Shown: positions 1-9,824, numbered from the stretch's first letter. The stretch is DNA of 64,000 nt from Advenella mandrilli (GCF_016595155.1 NZ_JAENGP010000001.1:281771-345770); one strand, 5' to 3'. Made by a program: numbers and translations. Notes: generated by a model from the sequence alone, not told the origin.

Positions 1-712
1 GGTCAATATAAATATGACAGTTGCCGTCCAGGTGTTTGATCAGGGGAACCCGGGCTTCTTCGCTAAGGCGCTTGATGAGGTTTTTGCCACCTCGGGGAAT
101 AATCACGTCCACGTATTCGGTCATGGTAATGAGTTTGCCGACCGCCGCACGGTCGGTGGTGCTGACGACCTGTACGACCGTTTCAGGCAAGCCGGCGTGT
201 GCCAGGCCTTCACGAATGATATTGCCCAAGGCCAGATTTGAATGAAAGGCTTCGCTGCCACCACGCAAGATGGTGGCATTGCCCGATTTCAGGCACAAAG
301 CAGCGGCATCAATGGTTACGTTGGGGCGTGATTCGTAAATAATGCCAATGACGCCAAGCGGTACGCGCATTTGGGCAATATTAATGCCATTGGGCAGGAC
401 GCGGGTGGCACTTAAGCTGCCTACCGGGTCTGCCATCGCGGCAATCTGGTTTAGCCCGGTAGCCATTAAATGGATGGCTTTGTCGGAAAGGGTCAAGCGG
501 TCAAGCAGGGCCGGTTCCAGATTGTTGTTACGGGCATTTTCCAGGTCTTTGGCGTTTTCGGTTTTTAGATAGTCGGCATTCTCAAGCAGGCGCTGTGCCA
601 TGAAGCGCAAAGCGGTTGATTTTTGCTCATCGCTGGCTTGCATGATGTATGTGGATGCTTTACGGGCCTGTGCGCCGATTTGTTCCATGAGTTCATTGAC
701 AGATTGCGTCAT
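1..712 (-). CDS. proA: Glutamate-5-semialdehyde dehydrogenase (gamma-glutamyl phosphate reductase), N-terminal part
   Basis: ProA reduces gamma-glutamyl phosphate to glutamate-5-semialdehyde with NADPH, the second step of proline synthesis, in the cytoplasm. About 237 N-terminal residues are present; the C-terminal part, with the catalytic Cys, lies beyond the left edge. Family signatures seen are [39 protein letters not shown] and [15 protein letters not shown]. The start is the ATG at 710-712, with an AAGG about 11 bases upstream on the minus strand. It is the last gene of a minus-strand run leuS-lptE-holA-proA and begins 21 bases after the holA stop, so it is probably co-transcribed. The frame is intact throughout the visible part. 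Confidence 0.95.
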   Translation of the reverse strand, partial: MTQSVNELMEQIGAQARKASTYIMQASDEQKSTALRFMAQRLLENADYLKTENAKDLENARNNNLEPALLDRLTLSDKAIHLMATGLNQIAAMADPVGSLSATRVLPNGINIAQMRVPLGVIGIIYESRPNVTIDAAALCLKSGNATILRGGSEAFHSNLALGNIIREGLAHAGLPETVVQVVSTTDRAAVGKLITMTEYVDVIIPRGGKNLIKRLSEEARVPLIKHLDGNCHIYID

Positions 713-733
713 CGTTAGTATCAACCTTGTTAT

Positions 734-1786
734 TCATAAAATGGCCGGGTTCACGACTTTTAAGGCCAGTCGGGTAATTTCTTCCCAGGCATCGTCCATG
801 CGGCCATTAACGGGGTAGCCTTTGAAAAGGCGGTCTATGTCATGGGCGTGCTGAATCATGCCCATTAATTGCTTTAGCGAGAGCCTTTCAAGGGCCTGGC
901 GTATTAATTTATCGCGTGGCGGAAAAATATACAATTGCCTGAAGAGCCCGCTAATGTTTTCACCCTGCTGACGGGCGGTTGCCAGTGTGTACAGGGTGCG
1001 TATTTCCCGGGTCATGACACCCAGAACCAGTGGCAGTGCCTCGCCTTCGGCTTTGAGCCCCTGGATCATTCTGACCGTTCTTTGTCCATTGCCTTCAAGC
1101 ATGGCACTGGATAGGGAAAAAACGTCGTAACGGGCAACATCCAGAATGGCTTGTTCGATATCTTCCGCCTGGATTTTACCTTCGGGATATAACAGGCCCA
1201 GCTTGAGGATTTCCTGATGGGCGGCAAACAGGTTGCCTTCCACCTTGTCGGTCATCCAGGCAAGTGTGGCGTCATCAACCGACTGGTTTTGCCGTTTCAG
1301 GCGCTGTTTGATCCAGGCGGGCAATTGCTGGCGGTCGATGTTGGCAATATTAACAACGGTGGCGGCTGCCAGCAACTGTTGGGCCCATTTGGTTTTGGCC
1401 GTGGCCCGGTCCAGTTTGGGCAGGCTGATAACGATAATAGTATCGGTAATTTCACCTTTTTGGATCTGTGCGGCAAGATTAATAAGTGCCGTTGCACCGA
1501 CTTTACCGGGTTTGCCAGTGGGAATGGTGATTTCCAGAATTTTCAGGTCGCCAAACAGGGAGATGCTTTGAGTGCATTCCCGGATGGCATTCCAGTTACC
1601 GTTGGCGTCAAGAATAAGGCTGGTGCGTTCATTGTAACCTTTATCCCGACAGGCTTGCCGTAGGCTGTCAACAGTTTCATTGCGTAGCAAAAGCTCATCG
1701 GAGCAAACACAATAAAGCGTATCCAGTGTGGTGCCAGACTGGATAATATGGCTGGCAAACGAATCATGGTTAAAGGTTTGCCCCAT
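734..1786 (-). CDS. holA: DNA polymerase III subunit delta
   Basis: HolA is the delta subunit of the clamp loader; it opens the beta sliding clamp during replication. The protein has 350 residues from the ATG at 1786, the usual HolA length. It shows the AAA-like N-terminal region, a GDLKILEITIP segment, and the helical C-terminal collar with AYDVFSLSSAMLEG-like and LKQLMGMIQHAHDID-like sequence. An upstream in-frame TTG at 1804 would overlap lptE; the ATG at 1786 sits one base after the lptE stop (TAA, T, ATG), which suggests translational coupling, so I prefer it. Gene order lptE-holA after leuS is the same as in E. coli, which supports the call. Confidence 0.93.
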   Translation of the reverse strand: MGQTFNHDSFASHIIQSGTTLDTLYCVCSDELLLRNETVDSLRQACRDKGYNERTSLILDANGNWNAIRECTQSISLFGDLKILEITIPTGKPGKVGATALINLAAQIQKGEITDTIIVISLPKLDRATAKTKWAQQLLAAATVVNIANIDRQQLPAWIKQRLKRQNQSVDDATLAWMTDKVEGNLFAAHQEILKLGLLYPEGKIQAEDIEQAILDVARYDVFSLSSAMLEGNGQRTVRMIQGLKAEGEALPLVLGVMTREIRTLYTLATARQQGENISGLFRQLYIFPPRDKLIRQALERLSLKQLMGMIQHAHDIDRLFKGYPVNGRMDDAWEEITRLALKVVNPAIL

Positions 1787-1787
1787 A

Positions 1788-2369
1788 TTACTGCGCAGGA
1801 ACAAAACCCGGCGTTGGGTTATGTTCCAGATAGGAAGTGATAACGTCTGGAGCGGTAATGCGACGGATTAGACGGTCAGCGATGCTTTTTTCCATATCCT
1901 CATACATTAGCGCCATTTCTTCCTGTTTGGCAGCCGAGTCATCTTCATCATAAGGCAGTTGGCGGGTGGCCGAAATTTGTGAAGTTGGGATGAGCTCATT
2001 ACCCTGGCTGTCTGTCATGGTGAAGGTTAGCGTCAGGTTAAGTTCGTATTCCTCTACCTTGCCCTGAGCGTCCAGGGAGACTTCACGCTGGGAGCGGTTA
2101 AAGCCTTCCTGCATTAGTTTTGCTTCTGCCAGAGCAGCATCTTCAGTGACAGTCGTACCGGGAGAGTTGGCCTGAATAGCCCGCCAAACCCTTGAGCCAA
2201 AGGCGGAGTTTTGCGGGATATTGGTATACAGGGTGGTAAAGGGTAGCGGTGTTGGGCCGCGCATTTTAAAGCCACAGCCCGCAATGAGCAGACACAGGAA
2301 GATACCGGCTGCCAGCAGAAGGTAAGTTCGTTTGGCAAATAGGGTGGTGAAGGGTGCTTGTGTCTGCAT
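1788..2369 (-). CDS. lptE: LPS assembly lipoprotein LptE
   Basis: LptE is the outer-membrane lipoprotein plug of the LptD barrel that inserts lipopolysaccharide into the outer leaflet. The 193-residue product has a hydrophobic signal segment at residues 16-31 and a lipobox LIAGC, with the lipidated Cys at 32. After it comes GFKMRGPTPLPF, the typical start of mature LptE. The rest has the alternating beta pattern of the family. It sits between leuS (7 bases upstream) and holA (immediately downstream), the conserved leuS-lptE-holA order, so it is probably an operon member. Sequence conservation in LptE is low, so the call rests on lipobox, size and order. Confidence 0.9.
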   Translation of the reverse strand: MQTQAPFTTLFAKRTYLLLAAGIFLCLLIAGCGFKMRGPTPLPFTTLYTNIPQNSAFGSRVWRAIQANSPGTTVTEDAALAEAKLMQEGFNRSQREVSLDAQGKVEEYELNLTLTFTMTDSQGNELIPTSQISATRQLPYDEDDSAAKQEEMALMYEDMEKSIADRLIRRITAPDVITSYLEHNPTPGFVPAQ

Positions 2370-2376
2370 GTGTTGC

Positions 2377-5034
2377 CTATCCTACAATGTTGATCAGCTT
2401 GCCAGGAACAATAATAATCCGTTTTGGCGGCCGGCCTTCAAGAAACTTTTCAACCGCTTGATGGGCTAACGCCAATTGTTCAATGTCCTCTTTGCTGACA
2501 CCGTTGGGAACATTAACGGAACCGCGCAATTTTCCATTGATTTGCAGCATCATTTCAATTTCATCGGCAATTAAGGCCTGCTCGTCAAGCTCGGGCCATG
2601 GGGCATCAAGCAAGTCGCCATTATTTTGGGCATAGCCAAGTTCACGCCAGATATGCCAGGTAATATGGGGAACGACCGGGTAAAGCATGCGCAGCAGAAT
2701 GCCAACCACTTCCTTGATGGCGCTATCCGCTTCGGGACTGGCTTCAAGTTCGACATCTTCAATCGCGTTAAGCAGTTTCATGTTGGCAGAAACCACGGTG
2801 TTGTATTGAATACGCTCGTAGTCGTAATTGGCCTGTTTGAGCAGGGAGTAAGCGGTACGACGCAGCTCTTTGACGGCCTTGGGGGCGTTGTTCCAGTCAG
2901 GGGCGGTGGCAGGCGCACGGACAATAGTCGCTTTGTGATTATAAGCCATGGACCACAGACGCTTAAGGAAACGGTGCGAGCCGTCTACCCCGGAATCGGA
3001 CCATTCCAGTGTTTGCTCGGGGGGGCTGGTAAACATAACAAACAGGCGGGCGGTATCGGCACCCAGGGTGTCGATAAGTGCCTGCGGGTCTACCCCGTTG
3101 TTTTTGGACTTGGACATGGTGCCAATGCCACCATAGTCTACGGGTGAGTTGTCTTTAAGAAGTCGGGCGCCAATAATGCTGCCTTTGTCGTTGTAGACGT
3201 TTTCAACTTCTTCGGGCCAGAAATATTCAATGCCGCCTTTTTCGGTTTTGCGTGAATAAATATGATTAAGCACCATACCCTGGCACAGCAGTTTTTTGAA
3301 GGGTTCGTCAAACTTGAGCAGGCCAATGTCGCGCATAGCCTTGGTCCAGAAACGCGCATACAGCAAGTGGAGCACGGCGTGTTCAATGCCACCAATGTAT
3401 TGATCCATTGGCATCCAGTAGTCGTTGCGGGCATCAACCATGGCATTGTTGTTGCCTGGCGAGGTGTAGCGCATGAAGTACCAGGAAGAGTCGATGAACG
3501 TATCCATCGTGTCGGTTTCGCGACGCGCCGGCTTGCCGCATGTGGGGCAGGAGCAGGACAGGAAGGCTTCGTGTTTGTTAAGTGGATTACCGCTGCCATC
3601 GGGAATCAGTTCTTCGGGCAGTTTGACCGGCAGGTCTTTTTCGGGAACGGGAACCGGGCCGCAATCGACGCAGTGAATAATGGGAATGGGGGTGCCCCAG
3701 TAACGCTGGCGGGAAATACCCCAGTCGCGCAGGCGCCAGGTGGTTTGTTTTTCGCCTAGATCCTTGCTGGAAAGTGCGTTGGCGACGGCATCTACGGCCT
3801 GTTGATAGTTAAGGCCATCGAACTGGCCTGAATGGATGACAATGCCGTTTTGTTTGTCGGCATACCATTCCTGCCATTGTTCATTAGAGAATGCTTTGTC
3901 TTGAACCGAGATGACCTGTTTGATGGGCAACTGGTATTTAAGCGCAAAAGCGAAGTCACGTTCATCGTGTGCCGGTACGCCCATGACGGCGCCATCACCG
4001 TAACTCATGAGAACATAGTTGCCCACCCAAATTTCAACCTGTTCATGGCTAATGGGGTGAGTCACATACAGGCCTGTTGGCAACCCTTCTTTTTCACGGG
4101 TTGCCATTTCGACTTCAGTGGTGCCGCCTTGCTTGCATTCTTCGATAAAGGCTGCCAGGGCCGGGTTGTTTTGTGCTGCATGACTGGCCAGCGGGTGCTC
4201 GGGGGCAACCGCACAGAAAGTAACGCCCATAATGGTATCGGGGCGGGTGGTGAATACGTACATGCGGCCATCCTGGATAAGTTGGCCTTCTTTGTTTTTG
4301 ATGTCATGGGTAAAGGAAAAACGGATACCTTCGCTTTTGCCAATCCAGTTTTCCTGCATCAGGCGTACACGTTCGGGCCAGCCGGGCAGGTTGTGTTTGA
4401 CCTCATGCAGCAGTTCTTCGGCATAATCGGTAATGCGCAGGTAGTAGCCGGGAATTTCGCGTTTTTCAACCAGTGCACCCGAGCGCCAGCCGCGCCCATC
4501 AATTACCTGCTCGTTGGCCAGCACGGTATTGTCGACCGGGTCCCAGTTGACGGTTTGGGTTTTGCGGTAGGCAATGCCTTTTTCAAGCATTTTCAGGAAG
4601 AACCATTGGTTCCACTTGTAGTAATCGGGGTCGCAGGCACACATTTCGCGTGACCAGTCAATGGCCAGTCCCATTGCCTGCATTTGTTTTTTCATGTAGG
4701 CAATGTTGTCGTAAGTCCATTTTGCAGGGGGGACTTTTGACTTGATAGCGGCATTTTCGGCTGGCATCCCGAAAGCGTCCCAGCCCATAGGCATTAACAC
4801 GTTGAATCCACGCATGCGTAGCTGGCGTGCCATCATATCGTTGATGGTGTAGTTGCGGACATGACCCATATGCAGCTTGCCGCTAGGATAGGGCAGCATG
4901 GAGCAGGCATAAAATTTGGGTTTGTCGTTGCCGTCGCGGTCTTTGGCATGCTCGGTGACCAGATAGGCATCGGTATCTTGCCAGTTGCGTTGAGCGTTTT
5001 GTTCTACTTCCAGTGGGTTATATTGTTCCAACAT
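2377..5034 (-). CDS. leuS: Leucyl-tRNA synthetase
   Basis: LeuS is a class I aminoacyl-tRNA synthetase that charges tRNA-Leu. The 885-residue protein has the HIGH motif as HMGH at 55-58 within [15 protein letters not shown], and the KMSKS motif as MSKSK at 640-644. The editing (CP1) domain carries the threonine-rich [12 protein letters not shown] segment, and the Cys pairs CVDC and CPTC form the zinc-binding insert. Length matches bacterial LeuRS. It is the first gene of leuS-lptE-holA-proA on the minus strand. A TATAAT-like -10 on the minus strand at 5085-5090, about 50 bases upstream of the start, could serve it, but I see no good -35. Confidence 0.98.
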   Translation of the reverse strand: MLEQYNPLEVEQNAQRNWQDTDAYLVTEHAKDRDGNDKPKFYACSMLPYPSGKLHMGHVRNYTINDMMARQLRMRGFNVLMPMGWDAFGMPAENAAIKSKVPPAKWTYDNIAYMKKQMQAMGLAIDWSREMCACDPDYYKWNQWFFLKMLEKGIAYRKTQTVNWDPVDNTVLANEQVIDGRGWRSGALVEKREIPGYYLRITDYAEELLHEVKHNLPGWPERVRLMQENWIGKSEGIRFSFTHDIKNKEGQLIQDGRMYVFTTRPDTIMGVTFCAVAPEHPLASHAAQNNPALAAFIEECKQGGTTEVEMATREKEGLPTGLYVTHPISHEQVEIWVGNYVLMSYGDGAVMGVPAHDERDFAFALKYQLPIKQVISVQDKAFSNEQWQEWYADKQNGIVIHSGQFDGLNYQQAVDAVANALSSKDLGEKQTTWRLRDWGISRQRYWGTPIPIIHCVDCGPVPVPEKDLPVKLPEELIPDGSGNPLNKHEAFLSCSCPTCGKPARRETDTMDTFIDSSWYFMRYTSPGNNNAMVDARNDYWMPMDQYIGGIEHAVLHLLYARFWTKAMRDIGLLKFDEPFKKLLCQGMVLNHIYSRKTEKGGIEYFWPEEVENVYNDKGSIIGARLLKDNSPVDYGGIGTMSKSKNNGVDPQALIDTLGADTARLFVMFTSPPEQTLEWSDSGVDGSHRFLKRLWSMAYNHKATIVRAPATAPDWNNAPKAVKELRRTAYSLLKQANYDYERIQYNTVVSANMKLLNAIEDVELEASPEADSAIKEVVGILLRMLYPVVPHITWHIWRELGYAQNNGDLLDAPWPELDEQALIADEIEMMLQINGKLRGSVNVPNGVSKEDIEQLALAHQAVEKFLEGRPPKRIIIVPGKLINIVG

Positions 5035-5194
5035 GACTTTCTGCGGTAAAAAATGGGCTTGGGAAAAATCCCGTAAAGCGTATTATTATAAGTCTTTACA
5101 AAGGGGAGTAGGTTGTTTTGTCTCTTGAAACCGAATTGAAATAAATGCCCTGTTGGGCGTTGGCATGAGTGCCCTTTCAATGGTGCAGGGTATC

Positions 5195-5920
5195 CTAGTT
5201 GAGCAGTTCGGGCAGCAGTGCCTTTAAGGCAGCAGGGGTGCGTCGCAGAGACTGGGTGTTTCTAAGGATTTGCCTGACGTGATAGATGACCGTATTGTGC
5301 TTGAGTGCAAGGTGATCGGCAATTTCGGCATTGGTCATGCCCGCAACAATACAGCGGCTTATTTGGGTTTGTCTGGGCGGCAGTGGTGGGTGGGTGATAT
5401 TCAGGTAATGGTTGATAATCCGTTGTTTGATTAAATAGTTGGCTGAAAAAACCAGATGCTTGAGATTGAACAACTGTTGTTCTATTTCATCCATGGAAAC
5501 GGGGTGGCTGGTCCTTAGCAGGATCAGGGAGCTGTTTTTGCTACCTGACATATTCTGGTGTGGCAAAATAAGGCCATATAATTGTGGGAAATCTTTAAAT
5601 AGCCTGAGTAGATCGGGATGGTTGGAAAGGTTGTGGCTGTTCCAGGTGAATGTATTACCTTGGGTAGTTAAAGCGGGATTGAGGTGATCCAGGGGGTTGT
5701 TTTTTAGCGTAATTCCATCCTGAAGATTCTTCAGGCCTGAATGAGGCAGGTTGCTGGCGCACAGGAATTGCGATTCGGCGTTGTTAAAAGGAAAGGGCAG
5801 GTTTTGAATGTAAAAGTAATATTCGAAATCGCTCTCATGTAATGATTGCTTCAGGAACGCCTGCTGTTCTGCCTGATTATGTGGGTTGAAAATAGATTGA
5901 AGGGTTTGGTCGCTTACCAT
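5195..5920 (-). CDS. LuxR-type HTH transcriptional regulator
   Basis: This 241-residue protein ends in a LuxR/FixJ-type helix-turn-helix at about residues 180-241 (LPPRQTQISRCIVAGMTNAE, then IADHLALKHNTVIYHVRQIL). The first 180 residues match no sensor domain I recognise by eye: no phospho-acceptor Asp pattern of response regulators, and no clear autoinducer-binding Trp/Tyr/Asp set. It is therefore called only by its DNA-binding domain. It is divergent from a small lipoprotein gene; the 187-base gap holds an FNR-like box at 6017-6030. The ligand and targets are unknown; the divergent lipoprotein is the obvious candidate target (inference). Confidence 0.85.
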   Translation of the reverse strand: MVSDQTLQSIFNPHNQAEQQAFLKQSLHESDFEYYFYIQNLPFPFNNAESQFLCASNLPHSGLKNLQDGITLKNNPLDHLNPALTTQGNTFTWNSHNLSNHPDLLRLFKDFPQLYGLILPHQNMSGSKNSSLILLRTSHPVSMDEIEQQLFNLKHLVFSANYLIKQRIINHYLNITHPPLPPRQTQISRCIVAGMTNAEIADHLALKHNTVIYHVRQILRNTQSLRRTPAALKALLPELLN

Positions 5921-6107
5921 TTTTATCTCGCTCGCCGCTAATTATTGTTACGTGTAGTTAATTTTTGTAAATAATAGCGGGTGAATGTAAATATGCACGT
6001 AATAATGTGCTTTGGCTTGATTTATTTCAAGACATAAATTGAAATGAACGTCATTAATAAATGATTTGAAAATAATTTTTCTATTTAGAAAAAATGGGAG
6101 ATAGGTC
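5921..6107. promoter_or_regulatory. AT-rich divergent intergenic region with FNR/CRP-like box
   Basis: This gap separates the LuxR-type regulator (leftward) from the lipoprotein (rightward). At 6017-6030 lies TTGAT-TTAT-TTCAA, one mismatch from the FNR/Anr consensus TTGAT-N4-ATCAA. Its centre (6023.5) is about 84 bases from the lipoprotein GTG. If the box acted at -41.5, transcription would start near 6065, with the AT-rich ATTAAT at 6053-6058 as a weak -10. The site itself is seen in the sequence; its function is inference. Confidence 0.4.
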
Positions 6108-6386
6108 GTGCCATTAATCAAAACACTGGTTGCCGGTGGGATGCTTGCTTTATTGACGGCTTGTGGGAGCGGTTCTGTTTTATATGAAAGAACTGATGTT
6201 CACCTGATCCTTCCCTGCTATCAGGACGAAAATATTTGCCTGAAGCAAATGGCAGGTAGGTGTGCCAATGAATTGGCTGGCAAGTTGATGGATAGCGAAA
6301 TCCGGCAGGAAGATGTGCCGGTGGTGTATGCCTTGTGCAGGCCTCCGCAACCTGAAGCCGGGACTAATGCCCGTGCTGCAAATTAA
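6108..6386 (+). CDS. Small cysteine-containing lipoprotein of unknown function
   Basis: The 92-residue product has a short signal peptide with lipobox LLTAC, the lipidated Cys being residue 19, so it should be a membrane-anchored lipoprotein. The mature part has four more Cys (37, 44, 52, 77), enough for two disulfides, and a C-terminal Pro/Ala/Asn-rich tail. I do not recognise the family. The start is the GTG at 6108, with GGGAG ending at 6100; an ATG at 6094 reads into a stop after a few codons and can be excluded. It is divergent from a LuxR-type regulator and is followed directly by a strong terminator, so it is likely a single-gene transcript. Confidence 0.8.
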   Translation: MPLIKTLVAGGMLALLTACGSGSVLYERTDVHLILPCYQDENICLKQMAGRCANELAGKLMDSEIRQEDVPVVYALCRPPQPEAGTNARAAN

Positions 6387-6410
6387 AAGACGCCTGGCCA
6401 GGCGTCTTTT
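6385..6410. terminator. Rho-independent terminator, bidirectional
   Basis: A perfect inverted repeat with arms AAAAGACGCC and GGCGTCTTTT flanks the self-complementary centre TGGCCA. It starts at the stop codon of the lipoprotein and ends in a T run, with the mirror T run on the minus strand. It can serve both the lipoprotein gene and the convergent LOG-family gene ending at 6437. Confidence 0.85.
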
Positions 6411-6436
6411 AATCCAATCAATACCTTGACATGCAA

Positions 6437-7105
6437 TTAGCAAAGCCCAAGCTGGAACTCTTCATCCTGGCTTGTCTGGTGATGTGCCTGGATATGTTCA
6501 ACGATGCGGGCAGGGTCGTCTTCAACAATAAACAGATTAATATCGCTGGATGAAATATAGTGGTTTTCCAGCATTTGTATTTTTATCCATTGCAGCAGGC
6601 CGCTCCAGAATTCGGTACCTACAAAAATAATGGGTGCTTTATGGGCTTTGCCAGTTTGTATCAGGGTAAGTGCTTCGAAGAGTTCATCAAGGGTGCCAAA
6701 CCCGCCAGGTAAAATAATATAGCCAGAGCTATTCATGAAAAATGTGGTTTTTCTGGAGGCAAAATATTTGAAGTAAATGCTTTGCGACTGGAAAGGATTG
6801 TCGGTTTGCTCATGTGGCAACTTGATATTCAGTCCGATACTGGTGCCACCCGCTTCAAAACATCCCTTGTTGGCGGCTTCCATAATGCCCGGGCCACCGC
6901 CCGAAATAATGTTGAATCCTGCCTGCGCCAGTTTTTGACTGATCTCAATCGTTTTATGATAGTACGGAGAATCTGTTTTTGTACGGGCACTTCCGAATAT
7001 ACTTACAGCTGCTGAAATATCTTTTAAATGATTGGCGGCATCTTGTAACTCAGCAGAAATTTCCCTGATTTGTTCCTGGATCGTCGTTGTTTTTGTTACT
7101 GACAT
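6437..7105 (-). CDS. LOG-family protein (TIGR00730), nucleoside 5'-monophosphate phosphoribohydrolase-like
   Basis: LOG-family enzymes cleave the base from (cytokinin) nucleoside monophosphates; bacterial members are often of unproven substrate. The 222-residue protein carries SIFGSAR at 35-41, GGGPGIMEAANKG at 69-81, SRKT at 117-120 and the diagnostic PGGFGTLDE at 133-141. The N-terminal extension of about 30 residues places it with the longer subgroup. Its ATG (7103-7105) overlaps the polA ATG (7104-7106) on the other strand in the tetramer CATG, and a TAAGG lies about 9 bases upstream of it inside polA. The physiological substrate here cannot be told from sequence. Confidence 0.88.
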   Translation of the reverse strand: MSVTKTTTIQEQIREISAELQDAANHLKDISAAVSIFGSARTKTDSPYYHKTIEISQKLAQAGFNIISGGGPGIMEAANKGCFEAGGTSIGLNIKLPHEQTDNPFQSQSIYFKYFASRKTTFFMNSSGYIILPGGFGTLDELFEALTLIQTGKAHKAPIIFVGTEFWSGLLQWIKIQMLENHYISSSDINLFIVEDDPARIVEHIQAHHQTSQDEEFQLGLC

Positions 7106-9824
7106 GAAAAAAACCTTATTACTTGTTGATGGATCTAGCTATTTGTACCGGGCCTTCCATGCAATGCCTGATTTAAGAAACGCATTGGGTGAACCTACCG
7201 GCGCAATTTATGGTGTCATCAATATGATGCGCAAAATAAGCCAGGATTACCAGGCTGATTATGTGGCCTGCATTTTTGATGCCAAAGGCAAAACATTTCG
7301 TGATGATTTGTATCCTGATTACAAAGGGCATCGTCCGCCTATGCCTGACGATCTGGCCTTGCAAATAGAGCCCATTCACGAGGCCATCAGCGCCATGGGT
7401 TGGCCTGTGATTGCAAAACCCGGAGTCGAGGCAGATGACATTATTGCCACTTTAGCAGAAATTGCCACCCAAAATGATGTCAGTACCATTATTTCCACCG
7501 GGGACAAGGATATTGCCCAGTTGGTTAATGAACATGTCAGTCTTGTTAATACCATGACTAATGAAACCCTGGATATCGAAGGGGTGAAAAGCAAGTTCGG
7601 TGTACAGCCCGAACAGATTATTGATTATTTGATGTTGATTGGTGATACGGTAGATAACGTGCCGGGTGTGCCCAAGGTGGGGCCGAAAACCGCCGTCAAG
7701 TGGCTGACTGAATACGGTTCTTTGGAAAATCTGGTTGAAAATGCCGACAAGATTAAAGGGGTGGTAGGCAATAATCTGCGCGAGGCTATTCCCAATTTTG
7801 GGCTTACCCGCCAGCTGATTACGATCAAGCGCGATTGCGAGGTTGACGATTTCTTTACAGGGATGGCCGATCTGGCCTATAAACCCCAAGATGCCGAAAC
7901 ACTGAAAAAAATCTTTGATCATTATGGTTTCCGGACCTGGTTGCGCGAGTTGACGGGTGATGCCCAGGCAGTGCCACAGCAGGATGCCAGGGTTGCCCCT
8001 GAAATTCCTGCCGCACCTGAAACGGTTGACTACATAACGGTGGATTCCCTTGAGTTGCTGGAGGATTGTCTGGCGCAGATCCGTGCAGCTTCTTTGGTTG
8101 CACTGGATACCGAAACCACTTCGCTGGACCCGATGATGGCCTCGCTGGTGGGGGCGTCCATGTCCATCCATCCGGGGCAGGGGTGGTATATTCCGTTGGC
8201 CCACAAAGGAAATATGTTGGCCCAGCAGCTGGATAAATCCATGGTGCTTGAAAAACTCAGGCCCTGGCTGGAAGACGATAGCGCGGCCAAAGTGCTGCAA
8301 AATGCCAAATATGACACGCATGTCTTTGCCAACGAGGGTATTGGGCTAAAAGGCATACAAGACGACACCATGCTGATGGCCTACGTGCTTGAATCCCACC
8401 GCAATGTAGGCATGCAAGATCTGGCGCAGCGTTATCTGGGCAGAAAAGGGGTGGATTACACCGATTTATGTGGCAAGGGGGCCCGTCAGATTGGTTTTGA
8501 TGAAGTTGACATCGAAAAGGCTTCTTTCTACGCCTGCGAAGATACTGATTTCACCTTGCAGTTGGCCGGGTTAATGCGCCCCTTGGTTGTTGCTGAAGAG
8601 GGACTTGACCGGATTTACCGGCTTGAATTGTGGGTTTCCGAGGTGCTGGCCAAGATTGAGCGCAACGGCGTTAAAATTAACGAAAAGGCTTTGCAGCAGC
8701 AAAGTCATGAGATCGGCCAGAAGCTGCTTGAACTTGAAAACAAGGCCTATGAACTGGCCGGCCAGCCGTTTAACCTGAATTCTCCCAAGCAGCTGGCCGA
8801 AATTTTGTTTGAGCGCATGCAATTGCCGGTTATTCGTAAAACCCCCAAAGGAGCGCCTTCCACCGACGAAGAGGTGCTAACCAAATTGGCCCAGGATTAC
8901 CCGCTGCCGGCTACCTTGCTGGAATACCGTGGATTGGCCAAGCTGAAATCCACCTATACCGACAAGCTACCTAAAATGATCAACCCCAAAACTGGTCGGG
9001 TGCATACCAATTATGCGCAGGCTGCCGTTATTACCGGGCGTCTGGCTTCTTCCGATCCCAATTTGCAGAATATTCCGGTGCGCACCGAAGAAGGGCGCAA
9101 GGTCAGGACTGCTTTTGTGCCTGAAAAGGAAGGCGTCATCATGTCCGCCGACTACTCGCAAATTGAGTTGCGGGTCATGGCGCATGTGTCGGATGATGCG
9201 AGCCTGCAATTGGCTTTTGCCCAAGGCAAGGATATTCACAGGGCAACCGCCTCTGAGGTATTTGGCACACCGCTAGAAGAAGTAACCGCTGAACAACGTC
9301 GTGCCGCCAAGGCCATTAACTTTGGGTTGATTTATGGTATGGGGGCGTTTGGCTTGGCCAGTAACCTGGGGATTACCCGTGATGCAGCGCAATCTTACAT
9401 TGACCGTTATTTTGAGCGTTATCCCGGCGTGGCCACTTATATGAACCTTACCCGCGCCAAGGCACATGAACAGGGTTATGTGGAAACCGTTTTTGGCCGC
9501 CGTTTATGGTTGCCTGAAATCAAGGGTGCCAAAGGGCCGCGTAAAGCAGCCGCGGAAAGAGCGGCGATTAATGCCCCCATGCAGGGCACGGCGGCTGACT
9601 TGATTAAAATGGCCATGGTGGCCGTGCAGGAATGGATTGAAAAAGAAAACCTGAAAACCATGATTATCATGCAGGTGCATGACGAATTGGTGCTTGAAGT
9701 GCCGCAAGATGAAGTGGACTTGGTCAAGACCAGGCTGCCTGAACTCATGTGTGGGGTGGCAGAGCTGAAAGTGCCACTGGTGGCCGAAGTGGGTATGGGC
9801 CAAAATTGGGAGCAGGCTCACTAA
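7104..9824 (+). CDS. polA: DNA polymerase I
   Basis: PolA fills gaps and removes RNA primers in replication and repair. From the ATG at 7104 the product has 906 residues, with the classical start MKKTLLLVDGSSYLYRAFHA. An upstream in-frame ATG at 7032 would add 24 unrelated residues lying wholly within the divergent gene and is rejected. The 5'-3' nuclease occupies about 1-290. The 3'-5' exonuclease keeps its DTET motif near residue 333, so proofreading looks active. Polymerase motif A (SADYSQIELRVMAH, near 679), motif B (RRAAKAINFGLIYG) and motif C (MQVHDELVLEV, near 856) are all intact. No good Shine-Dalgarno precedes the ATG, and its promoter must lie inside the divergent LOG-family gene. 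Confidence 0.97.
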   Translation: MKKTLLLVDGSSYLYRAFHAMPDLRNALGEPTGAIYGVINMMRKISQDYQADYVACIFDAKGKTFRDDLYPDYKGHRPPMPDDLALQIEPIHEAISAMGWPVIAKPGVEADDIIATLAEIATQNDVSTIISTGDKDIAQLVNEHVSLVNTMTNETLDIEGVKSKFGVQPEQIIDYLMLIGDTVDNVPGVPKVGPKTAVKWLTEYGSLENLVENADKIKGVVGNNLREAIPNFGLTRQLITIKRDCEVDDFFTGMADLAYKPQDAETLKKIFDHYGFRTWLRELTGDAQAVPQQDARVAPEIPAAPETVDYITVDSLELLEDCLAQIRAASLVALDTETTSLDPMMASLVGASMSIHPGQGWYIPLAHKGNMLAQQLDKSMVLEKLRPWLEDDSAAKVLQNAKYDTHVFANEGIGLKGIQDDTMLMAYVLESHRNVGMQDLAQRYLGRKGVDYTDLCGKGARQIGFDEVDIEKASFYACEDTDFTLQLAGLMRPLVVAEEGLDRIYRLELWVSEVLAKIERNGVKINEKALQQQSHEIGQKLLELENKAYELAGQPFNLNSPKQLAEILFERMQLPVIRKTPKGAPSTDEEVLTKLAQDYPLPATLLEYRGLAKLKSTYTDKLPKMINPKTGRVHTNYAQAAVITGRLASSDPNLQNIPVRTEEGRKVRTAFVPEKEGVIMSADYSQIELRVMAHVSDDASLQLAFAQGKDIHRATASEVFGTPLEEVTAEQRRAAKAINFGLIYGMGAFGLASNLGITRDAAQSYIDRYFERYPGVATYMNLTRAKAHEQGYVETVFGRRLWLPEIKGAKGPRKAAAERAAINAPMQGTAADLIKMAMVAVQEWIEKENLKTMIIMQVHDELVLEVPQDEVDLVKTRLPELMCGVAELKVPLVAEVGMGQNWEQAH

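Noticed and set aside
3832..4653. A 273-codon open frame opposite leuS
   Set aside because: Fully antisense to a well-conserved essential gene and composed of its reverse-frame pattern (Phe/Gly/His-rich); no independent gene evidence.
7452..8321. A 289-codon open frame opposite polA
   Set aside because: Antisense shadow of polA; His/Gln/Arg-rich composition and no recognisable domain.
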